A stretch of DNA of 64,000 bases from NCBI RefSeq assembly GCF_023516435.1, contig NZ_CP097332.1, positions 682,001-746,000 of the forward strand. Direction: 5' to 3'. Under the pieces are notes generated by a model. That model searched no databases. It had not been told where the DNA came from and saw only the letters and a program-made list of their open reading frames with translations. Positions 1 through 8,796 of this stretch are shown here, in pieces. The translations under genes were made by a program, and so were the position numbers. The DNA comes from Jatrophihabitans telluris. Lineage in GTDB: Bacteria; Actinomycetota; Actinomycetes; Mycobacteriales; Jatrophihabitantaceae. Within the stretch, counting starts at the first letter, position 1. Every line of letters starts with the position of its first letter.

Positions 1-606
1 AGCCTGACGTCCCCACCGCCGCAGGATCCGCGCGGCCGCCCCGGGGGTCAGCGTGATCAACGCCGCGGCCGCCGGGATCAGCACGTCGAGCTGGGCGTCG
101 TGGGCCTGCGGGGTCCGGTGGTGCGGGTTGCGAAGGTCGTGAACGGTGTACACGAGCGGTTTCCCATTACGGGAAAGGGCATCCACGATCGACTCGAGCT
201 CGCTGGGGGACAGGGCGTCGAAGCCGAACTGGATGTGGAACACGTCGAACTCGCCGGCGTGGTCGTCGATCCAGCCCGGTGACAGCATCGCCGGGGGCCA
301 CCATTGGGAGTCCACACTGCGGGCCACCTTCGGTGGCGGATCAGCCAGCCGCATGACGGCTTCCGGCACGTCCTGCTCGTCGAGCTCGGAGGGCGGCGAC
401 AGATGGCGGACGTAGACATGTCCGGCAGGCACCGACGCCACTCGAATCGGTCCGGTGGCGGGTGTGCTGCTCGGCACCGCGCTCGCGTGATCGATGCGCG
501 CGGGATCGATGAGGGGCAGGCGAGTGGCGGTCACAAACTCGGCCGGCGGCCGGGATGGCTGGCCGCGCCGAGCGGTCGGTGGAGCTGGGGTGGTGCGGAC
601 ATGCAT
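1..606 (-). CDS. Glycosyltransferase family 4-like protein, N-terminal part (cut by window edge)
   Basis: The open frame runs from an ATG at 606 down to base 1 without a stop, so only about 202 N-terminal residues are visible. After a roughly 40-residue variable leader, the region IRVASVPAGHVYVRHL, then FDVFHIQFGFD and VYTVHDLRNPHHR, has the look of the N-terminal Rossmann half of GT4 (GT-B fold) glycosyltransferases. The visible part ends at ALITLTPGAA, typical of the strand before the domain linker. An AAGAGG ribosome-binding site lies just upstream of the start. The sugar-nucleotide donor and acceptor cannot be inferred because the C-terminal donor-binding half lies outside the window. The frame and start are clear; the substrate is unknown. 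Confidence 0.7.
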   Translation of the reverse strand, partial: MHVRTTPAPPTARRGQPSRPPAEFVTATRLPLIDPARIDHASAVPSSTPATGPIRVASVPAGHVYVRHLSPPSELDEQDVPEAVMRLADPPPKVARSVDSQWWPPAMLSPGWIDDHAGEFDVFHIQFGFDALSPSELESIVDALSRNGKPLVYTVHDLRNPHHRTPQAHDAQLDVLIPAAAALITLTPGAAARILRRWGRQA

Positions 607-916
607 ACCTCTTGGCGGTGGCGGTGGCGGTGGGATTGCTCAGCCCGGAGCGGGCTGGGCGTTGAGTGAGCTAGGTGGGCGGAGGTCACCGAGGGTCACG
701 GCGCCACCAGGCGAAAGTCAGCGGACAACAGGCGAGCGGCGCTCAGCGAAGGCATCTGTGCTCCCGGCACGGGGGCGAGGCACTTTCTCTGCCTGCTTAC
801 TTGCACGGTAACCCATCCACGCGATGAACGCGAAGACGCCGACAGCCGCGCGGGCACGCTAGGCACGGGCTGGCCCGGATGCGACACTGACCTTCCACTC
901 AGCGGAAGGCGTACCC
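607..916. other. Intergenic region between divergent glycosyltransferase and IclR genes
   Basis: This 310-base divergent spacer has no convincing gene. It opens with three copies of the hexamer GGCGGT (about 614-631), immediately upstream of the glycosyltransferase ribosome-binding site. The rest should contain promoters for both flanking genes and probably an IclR autoregulatory site, but I could not recognise a clear -10/-35 pair or operator. Confidence 0.4.
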
Positions 917-1681
917 GTGGCCGGCAACACGTCCATCTCCGGCTCGACCGTCACGTCGCGGGCCCTGGCGGTGCTGGCGGCCTTCGACGGCGAGCATCGC
1001 GCCCTGAGTCTGACCGAGTTGGGTCGGCGAGCGGGACTGCCGATTCCGACGGCGTACCGGCTGATCTCGGAGTTGACCGCGTGGGGCGCGCTGGTGCGGC
1101 GCCCCGACGGCGCCTACGTGATCGGCCGGCGGATCTGGGATCTCGGCCTGCTGGCTCCGGTGCAGTCCGGTCTTCGCCAGATCGCCGCTCCTTTCCTGCA
1201 GGATCTCTACCTCGCCACGGTGGCCACGGTGCATCTGGCCGAGCGGGACGGGCTGTCGGTGCTCTATCTCGACCGGCTCTCCGGCCGGGCGTCGGTGCCG
1301 GTGGTCAGCCACGTCGGCGCGCGCCTGCCCCTGCACGCGACCGGGGTCGGCAAGGTCCTGCTGGCCTATGCCCCCGCGGAGATTCAGGCGCAGGTACTGG
1401 GAAAACTGACCCGCGTGACTCCGTACACGATCACCCAGCCGGGTCGCCTGTGCGAGCAGTTGCGCCGAGTCCGTCGCGAGGGATTCGCCCAGACTTCGGA
1501 GGAGATGAGCCTGGGGGCGTGTTCGGTCGCGGTGCCCATCAGTACCTCGCCGGGTCAGGTCGTTGCGGCCCTCGGCATCGTTGTGCCGAGCTTGAAGCGG
1601 GACCGTCCGCGCCTCGTCGCCGCCCTGCAGGTCGCCGCTCAGGGCATCGGGCGCAGTCTGGCCGCAGCTTCCGCTCAGTGA
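917..1681 (+). CDS. IclR-family transcriptional regulator
   Basis: A 254-residue protein starting at GTG with a GGAAGG ribosome-binding site. The N-terminal winged helix-turn-helix (about 12-70, including SLTELGRRAGLPIPTAYRL) and the C-terminal effector-binding domain (about 80-250) are both complete for the family. IclR proteins such as PcaR/PobR control aromatic-acid catabolism. Here the gene lies 45 bases before pobA on the same strand, so it probably regulates pobA in response to 4-hydroxybenzoate or a related acid. The role is inferred from position; the family assignment is firm. Confidence 0.9.
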   Translation: MAGNTSISGSTVTSRALAVLAAFDGEHRALSLTELGRRAGLPIPTAYRLISELTAWGALVRRPDGAYVIGRRIWDLGLLAPVQSGLRQIAAPFLQDLYLATVATVHLAERDGLSVLYLDRLSGRASVPVVSHVGARLPLHATGVGKVLLAYAPAEIQAQVLGKLTRVTPYTITQPGRLCEQLRRVRREGFAQTSEEMSLGACSVAVPISTSPGQVVAALGIVVPSLKRDRPRLVAALQVAAQGIGRSLAAASAQ

Positions 1682-1726
1682 AAGACAGGGGTGGTTCGGG
1701 CCGCCGAGGTGGCGTTCACTGCTCCC

Positions 1727-2902
1727 ATGCGTACTCAGGTCGCGATCGTCGGTGCGGGTCCCGCCGGTCTGTTGCTGTCCCATCTGCTCGCGGCGGACGG
1801 TATCGACTCCGTCATCGTCGAAAGCCGCTCCCGGGCCTACGTCGAAGCGCGGATCCGCGCCGGAATCCTGGAAAGTTCCACGGTCCAGCTGCTGGACTCG
1901 GTGGGGCTGGGAGCGCGGCTGCACCGCGAGGGGGACGAGCATCGCGGCATCTACCTGCAGTGGCCAGGCGAGCGGCACCATCTGGATTTCGTCGACCTGA
2001 CCGGACGCAGTGTCTGGGTCTACGGGCAGACCGAGGTGACCAAGGACCTCGGCGCGGCGCGTGCGGCCGACGGTCAGGTCATCCACTACGAGGCCGGCGA
2101 AACCGCGTTGCACGATCTGAACACCGACCATCCCTATCTCACGTTTCGCGACGCCGACGGCGCACCGCGGAGACTGGACGCCGACGTGGTGGTCGGCTGC
2201 GACGGCTCGTTCGGACCGAGCCGGGCGGCGGTTCCGCCCGCCGAGCGGACCGTCTGGCAACGCGAGTATCCCTATGCGTGGCTGGGCATTCTCGCCGACG
2301 TCGCGCCCTCGACCGACGAGCTCATCTACGCCTGGCACCCCGACGGTTTCGCCCTGCACTCGATGCGTTCGGCGACGGTGAGCCGGCTCTACCTGCAGGT
2401 TCCCACCGGCACGGACCTGGCGGACTGGTCGGACGACCGCATCTGGGCCGCGCTGGCCGAGCGCCTCGGCGACGGGGTGAACGGCTGGAGCCTCACACCC
2501 GGTCCGATCACGGACAAGAGCGTGTTGCCGATGCGTAGCTTCGTCCAGTCACCCATGCGCTCGTCGCGGTTGTTCCTGGCCGGGGACGCCGCGCACATCG
2601 TGCCTCCCACGGGAGCCAAGGGACTGAATCTCGCCGTCGCCGATGTCGCTCTGCTGGCGCCGGCGCTGGTCGCATTGCTCGGCAAGCACGACGCCCGGCT
2701 CGCCGATGCCTACAGTGACACCGCGCTGCGCCGGGTGTGGCGGTGCACGCACTTCTCCTGGTGGATGACGACCATGCTGCACACCGACGACGATCCCTTC
2801 ACCCGCCAGCTCCAGCTGTCCCAGCTCCAATGGGTGGCCCGCAGCGACGCGGGTGCCACCGGTCTGGCCGAGAACTACGCCGGGCTCCCCCTGGGCTTCT
2901 GA
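1727..2902 (+). CDS. pobA: 4-hydroxybenzoate 3-monooxygenase
   Basis: A flavoprotein that hydroxylates 4-hydroxybenzoate to protocatechuate using NAD(P)H and oxygen, in the cytoplasm. At 391 residues it matches the family length. The FAD-binding GxGxxG motif is at residues 9-14 (GAGPAG). The second FAD motif, GDAAHIVPPTGAKG, starts at residue 286, the position found in the well-studied Pseudomonas enzyme, and the C-terminal ENYAGLP block carries the conserved Tyr. I chose the ATG at 1727 because it begins directly at the FAD strand; a GTG at 1691 would add 12 non-conserved residues. No protocatechuate ring-cleavage genes are in the window, so the product must be used by genes elsewhere. Confidence 0.92.
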   Translation: MRTQVAIVGAGPAGLLLSHLLAADGIDSVIVESRSRAYVEARIRAGILESSTVQLLDSVGLGARLHREGDEHRGIYLQWPGERHHLDFVDLTGRSVWVYGQTEVTKDLGAARAADGQVIHYEAGETALHDLNTDHPYLTFRDADGAPRRLDADVVVGCDGSFGPSRAAVPPAERTVWQREYPYAWLGILADVAPSTDELIYAWHPDGFALHSMRSATVSRLYLQVPTGTDLADWSDDRIWAALAERLGDGVNGWSLTPGPITDKSVLPMRSFVQSPMRSSRLFLAGDAAHIVPPTGAKGLNLAVADVALLAPALVALLGKHDARLADAYSDTALRRVWRCTHFSWWMTTMLHTDDDPFTRQLQLSQLQWVARSDAGATGLAENYAGLPLGF

Positions 2903-2949
2903 GGGCCGTCCCGCGGAGTCGTCTCCGGCAGACAGCAGCTCGGGACGCG

Positions 2950-3642
2950 CTACAGCTCCGGCGCCGACGGGCGGGCGTAGCGATGCACCGGTCGTCCCGT
3001 GGCGCCGTACTCGAGATCGAGCGCGATGAGCCCCTTGCGTTCGAGTTCGGTGAGGTACCGCTGGGCGGTCGGCCGGCTGATGCCGAGCTGATCGGCCACC
3101 GAGCTTGCCGACTGGGTCTCTTGCGAATTGAGGACGATGGCCAGGATGCGCGCCATCGTGGGCGGCAGTCGCGGGCGCCCTCCCCGCTCGGTGCCCGCGG
3201 GCTGGCGCATGGCGTACAGCGCATCGACGACTGATTGGTCGGCGTCGACGTTGCCCGCGGTGGTCATCTCCTGGCGCCAGCGTCGATAGGTCTCCAACTG
3301 CTCGCGCAGCAGCCGGAAGCCGAAGGGCTTCACGAGGTAGTAGACGGCGCCCAGGCCGATGGCCGCGCGGACCGAGTCCAGGTCGCGAGCAGCGGTGACG
3401 ATCATGCAGTCCGGGGCATCCGGGTCCTCGGCGGTGAGCGAGCGCAGCAGGCTCAAGCCGTCCTCGTCGGGCAGGTAGATGTCGAGGATCATCAGGTCCG
3501 GATGCAGTTCGGCGATCATGGTGCGAGCCTCGCCCGCCGTGTGGGCCTCGCCGACGGTCGTGAAGCCCTCGACTCGGTCCACCGCGGCCGAATGCAGTTT
3601 CGCGACACGGTAATCGTCATCGACGACCAACGTGCGAATCAC
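2950..3642 (-). CDS. CitB/DcuR-type response regulator
   Basis: A 230-residue response regulator. The receiver domain (1-120) has the acidic pocket at D8-D10, the phosphorylated Asp at D54 (DLMILDIYLP) and the conserved Lys at K105 (VKPF). The C-terminal helix-turn-helix (about 160-222, SVADQLGISRPTAQRYL) is of the CitB/DcuR class. It is translationally coupled to the upstream kinase through a four-base overlap. By family, these pairs sense extracellular di- or tricarboxylates and activate uptake genes. The divergent ABC importer on the other side of the kinase is the obvious target, but that is inference. Confidence 0.9.
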   Translation of the reverse strand: MIRTLVVDDDYRVAKLHSAAVDRVEGFTTVGEAHTAGEARTMIAELHPDLMILDIYLPDEDGLSLLRSLTAEDPDAPDCMIVTAARDLDSVRAAIGLGAVYYLVKPFGFRLLREQLETYRRWRQEMTTAGNVDADQSVVDALYAMRQPAGTERGGRPRLPPTMARILAIVLNSQETQSASSVADQLGISRPTAQRYLTELERKGLIALDLEYGATGRPVHRYARPSAPEL

Positions 3643-5255
3643 GGTTGATCACCGAAGATGGCCCCGGCCGCGGAAGAGGACCGTACCAACGGTGCGGTTC
3701 GTGGCAGCCGGACCTCGAAATAGCCGCCCGGGCCGGGCCGTACCTCGATCGTCCCGCCGCTCTTGGCCACCAGGCGAGCAACCAGCGCGAGCCCGATGCC
3801 GCGGCGCATCTGGCCGCGCGGTTGTTTGGTGGAGAAGCCGTCGGTGAAGATGTCCTCCAGTCGGTCCGAGGCCACTCCGGGACCGTTGTCCGTGACGATG
3901 ATCCTCAGCTCCGGTTGGTCGGCCAGGTCGACGGTGACCAGGCGGGGGGTCGGCACCCCCGCGGTGGCCTCGATGGCATTGTCGACCAGATTGCCGATGA
4001 TCGACATGAGGTTCTGCGGATCGATATCGGTGTCGAAGCTCGATTCCGGGGTGAGGGTCAGCTCGACGCCCGCTTCGGTCGCCACCGAGATCTTGGCCAG
4101 CAGCAGCGCGGCCACGAGGGGCGATCCGATCCGGGCGCGCAGATCCTCCGCCGAGGACACCTGATCGCGGGTGATGATCGAGAGGTATTTCGCGATCTCC
4201 TCCAGATCGCCGAGGTCGGCGAGCCCGGACAGCACGTGGAGCCGGTTGGTGAACTCATGCTCCTGCGCGCGCAAGGCGTTGGTCAGACCGGTGACAGCGT
4301 TCATCCGCCGCATCAGGCTCTCCAGCTCCGTGCGGTCCCGCAGGGTGACGATGCTGCCGGCGTCCCGATTGCCGATGACCACCGGCCGGCGGTTCACGAC
4401 CAGGAGGGCGTCGCTGGTCATGACGGATTGGTCACTGCCGCCGGACGTTCCGTCCAGGACCTGGCGAAGCCGGCCGGCCGGGATGAGATCCTCCAGGCGC
4501 TCACCGACCCCGGCGGTGCTGATGCCCAGCAACCGCCGAGCCTCGTTGTTCAACAGCGTGATCCGGCCCCGCGTGTCGAAGCCGATGACGCCTTCCTTGA
4601 TGCCGTGGAGCATCGCTTCGCGCTCCTGCAGCAGCGATGCGATCTCCCGCAGCTCCAGCCCGAAGGTCACCCGTTTGATGGTTCGCGCCAGCACCAGGGC
4701 CACCACGACGCCCAGCCCGAGGACGATGGCGCAGTACGCCGCGATGGCGACCATGTCCTTGTGGACCTGGCCCGCAACGGCCGTTTCCAGGTAGCCGACC
4801 GAGACCTGTCCGACCACCCGCCCGTTCGCGTCGAAGATCGGGGCCTTCCCGTTCGCCGAACGGCCCAGGCTGCCGTGGTCGATGCCGACCCGGTCCTGGC
4901 CGTCCAGCACGGCGACGGGTTCTTCCAGCCGCTTTCCGATCAGAGCCGGGTTGGGATGGGAGTAGCGGACCCCGTCGCGGTCAGAGACCACCACGTAGGC
5001 GGCGCCGGTATTCTGCACGACGCGCGCGGCCAGTCCGCGGATGACGTGGTTGGGGTCCTGCGCCTGTACCGCCGTCTGGATGTCGGGGATGTCGGCCACG
5101 ACGATGGCCGTGACGCGGGCTCGTTCCTCGTACTGCTGATCGAGGGAGTGAGTGGTCAGGCGCAGATCGAGAATGCCGCCGAGGACGACCGTTCCGAGCA
5201 GAATCCCGACCATGGCGAGCAGGATCTGGGAGGCCAAGGTACGTCCTCGTCCCAT
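3639..5255 (-). CDS. CitA/DcuS-type sensor histidine kinase
   Basis: A 538-residue membrane sensor kinase: TM1 about 9-31, an extracytoplasmic PAS/Cache-like sensor about 35-165 containing the RYSHPNPALIGK block typical of DcuS/CitA proteins, TM2 about 168-192, a cytoplasmic PAS domain about 212-300, a SpoB-type phosphoacceptor segment with the likely His at 333 (QEHEFTNRLH), and an HATPase domain with NLVDNAIEA and DNGPGV. The ligand is probably a small carboxylate by family precedent. It forms an operon with the response regulator, and it is divergent from an ABC importer with a 250-base spacer. Confidence 0.92.
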   Translation of the reverse strand: MGRGRTLASQILLAMVGILLGTVVLGGILDLRLTTHSLDQQYEERARVTAIVVADIPDIQTAVQAQDPNHVIRGLAARVVQNTGAAYVVVSDRDGVRYSHPNPALIGKRLEEPVAVLDGQDRVGIDHGSLGRSANGKAPIFDANGRVVGQVSVGYLETAVAGQVHKDMVAIAAYCAIVLGLGVVVALVLARTIKRVTFGLELREIASLLQEREAMLHGIKEGVIGFDTRGRITLLNNEARRLLGISTAGVGERLEDLIPAGRLRQVLDGTSGGSDQSVMTSDALLVVNRRPVVIGNRDAGSIVTLRDRTELESLMRRMNAVTGLTNALRAQEHEFTNRLHVLSGLADLGDLEEIAKYLSIITRDQVSSAEDLRARIGSPLVAALLLAKISVATEAGVELTLTPESSFDTDIDPQNLMSIIGNLVDNAIEATAGVPTPRLVTVDLADQPELRIIVTDNGPGVASDRLEDIFTDGFSTKQPRGQMRRGIGLALVARLVAKSGGTIEVRPGPGGYFEVRLPRTAPLVRSSSAAGAIFGDQP

Positions 5256-5344
5256 GTCCTATCACCTTCACCCGATCGCCGGTTCGTTCGCGGGATGGAA
5301 GCACGTTCGCGTGCCTCTTGACCAGACCCCGTGAACTAAACGCA

Positions 5345-5355
5345 CGAAAGTTTCG
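5345..5355. promoter_or_regulatory. Palindrome CGAAAGTTTCG in the kinase/ABC divergent spacer
   Basis: A perfect 11-base palindrome sits about 90 bases upstream of the kinase start and 150 upstream of the ABC ATPase start. It is a candidate operator for the response regulator. Its GAAAGTTTC core is also found in the ROK-type operator at 28742-28752, so the binding protein is uncertain. Confidence 0.3.
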
Positions 5356-5505
5356 GAAACGTGATCGTAACGCGCGATTGACCAGCTAACCCCGAGTATC
5401 GCGGGATTGCCCGCAAACGATCGCAATTGTTTACCCAGCCACAGCTTGCCTGCAGCCTTGCCCTCCAACAGCCACAAAGCTCCAACGGCCACAAGGAGGC
5501 AACGC

Positions 5506-6327
5506 ATGGCAGCGCCCACCGATCAACCGGCGATCGAGCTGGTGAACGTCACCAAAAGGTTCACGACTCCCTCGGGCGGTCTGTACACCGCCATCGAGGA
5601 TCTGGACCTCACCGTCGCGCCGGGTGAGTTCTGCGCCGTCGTCGGTCCGACGGGTTGTGGCAAGTCGACCACCCTGACCCTGGTCTCGGGCTTGGAGCGG
5701 CCCTCGCGCGGCGTGGCCCGAGTCGGGGGGCACGAGGTGGACGGCATCACCCCCGGTGTCGGGTTCGTGTTCCAGACCGACGCGGTGTTCCCCTGGAAGA
5801 GCGTGCTCGACAACGTCGCGGCCGGCCCGAGGTTCCGCGGCGATTCGAAGGCGAGCGCCAACAAGAACGCCCGGGACTGGCTGCGGCGGGTGGGACTGTC
5901 CGGCTTCGAGGACCGCTTTCCGCACCAGCTCTCCGGCGGTATGCGCAAGCGGGTCGCGCTGGCCCAGAGCCTGATCAACCAGCCCTCGGTGTTGCTCATG
6001 GACGAGCCGTTCTCCGCCCTCGACGTGCAGACCCGCTCGATCATGTCCGACGAGCTGCTGTCCCTGTGGGAGCTGACCCGTCCGGCCGTCATCTTCGTCA
6101 CCCACGATCTGGAGGAGGCGATCGCCCTGGCGGACAAGGTCGTCGTCCTCACCGCCGGTCCGGGACGGGTGAAGGCGGTCTTCGACGTCGACCTGCCCCG
6201 CCCGCGGCGCGCCCAGGAGATCCGGTTCACCGAGGAATTCGTGTCCATCTACTCCAAGATCTGGGAAGCGCTGCGCGCCGAGGTCGAGACCGCCTATGCC
6301 CGAACGACCGCGGAGGTGGCCTCATGA
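5506..6327 (+). CDS. NitT/TauT-family ABC transporter ATPase
   Basis: A 273-residue ABC ATPase of the SsuB/TauB/NrtD group. It has Walker A GPTGCGKST at 47-55, the signature LSGGMRKRVALAQ, Walker B VLLMDEPF and the switch His in FVTHDLEEA. The start at 5506 is chosen for its strong AAGGAGG site at 5493-5499; the frame stays open further upstream but without conservation. It is the first gene of an ATPase-permease-binding-protein operon. Family members take up sulfonates, nitrate, thiamine precursors or aromatic acids. The neighbours (pobA, carboxylate-type sensor) suggest an aromatic or organic acid here. Confidence 0.9.
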   Translation: MAAPTDQPAIELVNVTKRFTTPSGGLYTAIEDLDLTVAPGEFCAVVGPTGCGKSTTLTLVSGLERPSRGVARVGGHEVDGITPGVGFVFQTDAVFPWKSVLDNVAAGPRFRGDSKASANKNARDWLRRVGLSGFEDRFPHQLSGGMRKRVALAQSLINQPSVLLMDEPFSALDVQTRSIMSDELLSLWELTRPAVIFVTHDLEEAIALADKVVVLTAGPGRVKAVFDVDLPRPRRAQEIRFTEEFVSIYSKIWEALRAEVETAYARTTAEVAS

Positions 6328-7208
6328 CCGCAGAACTGGCCGGCAGCACCATGCGCACCAGCGTCAAGGCCGGCCAGCCCGAGCCGAGAAAGGGCATGCG
6401 CCCGCGGTCGAAGTGGCGCGCGCAGGTCAACGCGGTCCGCCTCACCGTCGTCGTCGTCCTGCTCGGCGGATGGCAGCTGGGTGCCGACCACGGCTACATC
6501 GATCCGTTCTTCTGGAGCAAGCCCAGCATGGTGTGGACCCAGCTGCGGACCTGGGTCAGCAACGGGACGTCGCAGGGCTCGTTGGCCTCCCAGATCCTGG
6601 TCACGCTGGAGGAGGCCGCGTACGGCTTCATCATCGGCGTGGTCCTGGGCGTCGTGCTGGGCATCCTGCTCGGCCGAAGTCGCTTCCTGGCCGACGTGTT
6701 CTCGCCCTTCATCAAGGTCGGCAACTCGATTCCCCGCATCATCCTCGGCTCGATCTTCACCGTCGCGTTCGGCTTCGGGATGAAGTCGAAGGTGATTCTG
6801 GTCGTCGTGCTGGTCTTCTTCGGAGTCTTCTTCAACGCCTTCCAGGGTGCTCGCGAGGTCGATCGCAATCTGATCTCCAACGCCCGCATCCTGGGCGGAT
6901 CGCGTTGGCAGGTGACTCGCCAGGTCATCCTTCCGTCGGCCTTCACCTGGATCATCGCCAGCCTGCACGTCAGTTTCGGCTTCGCCCTGATCGGGGCGCT
7001 GGTCGGAGAGATCCTCGGCGCCAACCAGGGCCTGGGACTGCTCATCAAGACGTCGCAGAGCGAACTGAACATGGCCGGGGTGATGGCCGGCATGTTGCTG
7101 GTGGCGATCATCGCGCTGGTCGCCGAAGCGCTGATCACGCTGCTGGAAAGAAGGGTCCTGTCCTGGCGACCCTCCCAGATCAGCACGGACGACCTCACTG
7201 CCTTCTGA
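6324..7208 (+). CDS. NitT/TauT-family ABC transporter permease
   Basis: A 294-residue inner-membrane protein translated from an ATG that overlaps the ATPase stop codon by four bases. It has about six transmembrane segments, the first at about residues 35-50. The cytoplasmic EAA-type loop around NARILGGSRWQVTRQVILP couples to the ATPase, and the fold matches SsuC/TauC-type permeases. It ends about 90 bases before the substrate-binding protein. Confidence 0.9.
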   Translation: MTAELAGSTMRTSVKAGQPEPRKGMRPRSKWRAQVNAVRLTVVVVLLGGWQLGADHGYIDPFFWSKPSMVWTQLRTWVSNGTSQGSLASQILVTLEEAAYGFIIGVVLGVVLGILLGRSRFLADVFSPFIKVGNSIPRIILGSIFTVAFGFGMKSKVILVVVLVFFGVFFNAFQGAREVDRNLISNARILGGSRWQVTRQVILPSAFTWIIASLHVSFGFALIGALVGEILGANQGLGLLIKTSQSELNMAGVMAGMLLVAIIALVAEALITLLERRVLSWRPSQISTDDLTAF

Positions 7209-7295
7209 GCTCGAACCCGTACCGCCCGCTCGACCCGCACCACTGTCCTGCTCTACACCCCTGCACCACCCACCCACCTTCATCGGGAGACAACA

Positions 7296-8357
7296 ATGCT
7301 CGGAAAACGCCTGTCCGCGATCACTGCCTGCGGGGCAGCCGCGGTGCTCGTCCTCACTGGTTGCAGCAGCAAGGCCACCAGCGGCAGCGGTAGCGGCGCG
7401 AAGGCCGCGGCCGGTTCGCCGACGGTCAACATCATGGTCGGCGGTATGAGCAAGCAGATCTACCTTCCCTACATGCTCGCCCAGCAGCTCGGCTACTACG
7501 CCAAGGCGGGAGTCAACGTCAAGCTGCAGGACGAACCCGCCGGCGGCGACGCCACCCAGAACCTGCTCGCGGGGCAGGTCGACGGCGTCGGTGGCTTCTA
7601 CGACCACACCATTGCCCTGCAGGGACAGGGAAAGTCGGCCGAGTCGGTGGTGTCGATGCTGCAGATCCCTGGTGAGGTGGAGATCTGCCGGACCGACCTC
7701 AAGGGCACGGTCAAGTCGCCGGCCGACTTCAAGGGGCGTGCGCTCGGCATCACCGACACCGGTTCGTCGACCGACTTCCTGACCCAGTACCTGACCACCA
7801 AGAGCGGCGTCGATCCCGCCACGACCACGCGTCGCGGAGTGGGCGCCGGTACGACATTCATCGCCGCGCTGAAGCAGAAGGCCATCGACTGCGGCATGAC
7901 CACCGAGCCCACGGTGTCGCAGGTGCTCAAGAACAACCTCGGCTTCATCCTGCTCGACATGCGTACCGCGGATGGTTCCCGCCAGGCGCTCGGCGGGACG
8001 TATCCGGCAACCTCGCTGTACATGACGACGAGCTACGTCGACAGTCACAAGGACGCCGTCCAGAAGCTCGTCAACGCCTACGTGGCGACGCTGAAGTGGA
8101 TCCAGGCGCACACCGGGGCGGAGATCGCCGACAAGATGCCGGCCGACTACTACGCCGGTGTCGGCAAGGACGCCTACGCCAAGGCTCTCGACAGCGAAAA
8201 GGGAATCTTCAACCCCAACGGCCTCATGCCCGCTGACGGTCCGAAGACGGACCTGTCCGTACTGTCGGCGTTCAACCCGGCCGTCAAGGGCAAGTCCATC
8301 GATCTGTCCAAGACCTACACCAACGAGTTCGTCAGCGCCGCTACGCCGATCTCCTAG
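7296..8357 (+). CDS. NMT1/SsuA-like substrate-binding lipoprotein
   Basis: A 353-residue periplasmic-type binding protein anchored as a lipoprotein: the signal peptide ends in a LTGC lipobox (Cys about residue 23), followed by a Ser/Gly-rich linker. The mature part (KQIYLPYMLAQQLGYYAKAGVNV, shortened here to its start) is characteristic of NMT1/THI5-like proteins of nitrate, sulfonate and aromatic-acid importers. It delivers ligand to the upstream permease and ATPase. A strong hairpin follows the gene. The ligand is unproven. Confidence 0.88.
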   Translation: MLGKRLSAITACGAAAVLVLTGCSSKATSGSGSGAKAAAGSPTVNIMVGGMSKQIYLPYMLAQQLGYYAKAGVNVKLQDEPAGGDATQNLLAGQVDGVGGFYDHTIALQGQGKSAESVVSMLQIPGEVEICRTDLKGTVKSPADFKGRALGITDTGSSTDFLTQYLTTKSGVDPATTTRRGVGAGTTFIAALKQKAIDCGMTTEPTVSQVLKNNLGFILLDMRTADGSRQALGGTYPATSLYMTTSYVDSHKDAVQKLVNAYVATLKWIQAHTGAEIADKMPADYYAGVGKDAYAKALDSEKGIFNPNGLMPADGPKTDLSVLSAFNPAVKGKSIDLSKTYTNEFVSAATPIS

Positions 8358-8370
8358 TCCGCATCACGCC

Positions 8371-8406
8371 GAGCCCGGCCCATCGAGCATTCGATGGGCC
8401 GGGCTC
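8371..8406 (+). terminator. Strong hairpin terminator after the ABC importer operon
   Basis: A perfect 16-base-pair stem (8371-8386 with 8391-8406) around a GCAT loop begins 13 bases after the binding-protein stop codon. There is no obvious U tract, as is common in high-GC actinobacteria. Confidence 0.75.
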
Positions 8407-8451
8407 GCGTGCATCGGAGCCGCCCCGGTCCTTCTGGCTCGTCCTGGTCGC

Positions 8452-8457
8452 TACTAT
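8452..8457 (+). promoter_or_regulatory. -10 box TACTAT of a probably leaderless STAS gene
   Basis: TACTAT fits the actinobacterial TANNNT -10 element and lies at -12 to -7 relative to the ATG at 8464, with no ribosome-binding site between. Transcription would start at the start codon itself. Confidence 0.5.
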
Positions 8458-8463
8458 GCGGTC

Positions 8464-8790
8464 ATGGATCTCAGGATCGTCGAGCAGGTTTCGGCCACCG
8501 GTACGTACACGCTCAGCCTGCGCGGGTCATTGGACCTCATGAGTAAGGGCGAACTGATCGCCGCGGGCGAGCTCGCTCTGCAGGCAACCGGTTCGACCGG
8601 ACTGGTGCTGAACCTGGCCGGCGTCGAGTTCATCGATTCGACCGGCATCGGCGCGATCATCGAGGTTTCGAGCTTCGCGGCCGATCTGGGCCGCACCTTC
8701 GCCCTGCAGAGTCCCTCGGCTCGGGTGGCACGGGTGCTGGAGCTGACCGGTCTCAGCGACAACTGGCCGACGGTCCCCAACGCGGTCTGA
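8464..8790 (+). CDS. STAS-domain anti-sigma-factor antagonist-like protein
   Basis: A 108-residue single-domain STAS protein. The conserved loop FIDSTGIGAI contains the Ser that is phosphorylated in SpoIIAA/RsbV-type antagonists, so it can switch between free and kinase-bound states. No RsbW-type kinase is adjacent, so its partner is elsewhere. It faces a second STAS gene across a 6-base gap. The ATG at 8464 is preferred because it begins the domain and has a properly placed -10 box; the open frame upstream has no homology. Confidence 0.85.
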   Translation: MDLRIVEQVSATGTYTLSLRGSLDLMSKGELIAAGELALQATGSTGLVLNLAGVEFIDSTGIGAIIEVSSFAADLGRTFALQSPSARVARVLELTGLSDNWPTVPNAV

Positions 8791-8796
8791 CCAGGT

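Noticed and set aside
899-8111. Long antisense open frames (for example 899-2359 minus, 3645-5321 plus, 6294-8111 minus)
   Set aside because: They lie opposite well-supported genes, show Arg/Gly/Pro-rich composition without motifs, and are the usual by-product of about 68% G+C.
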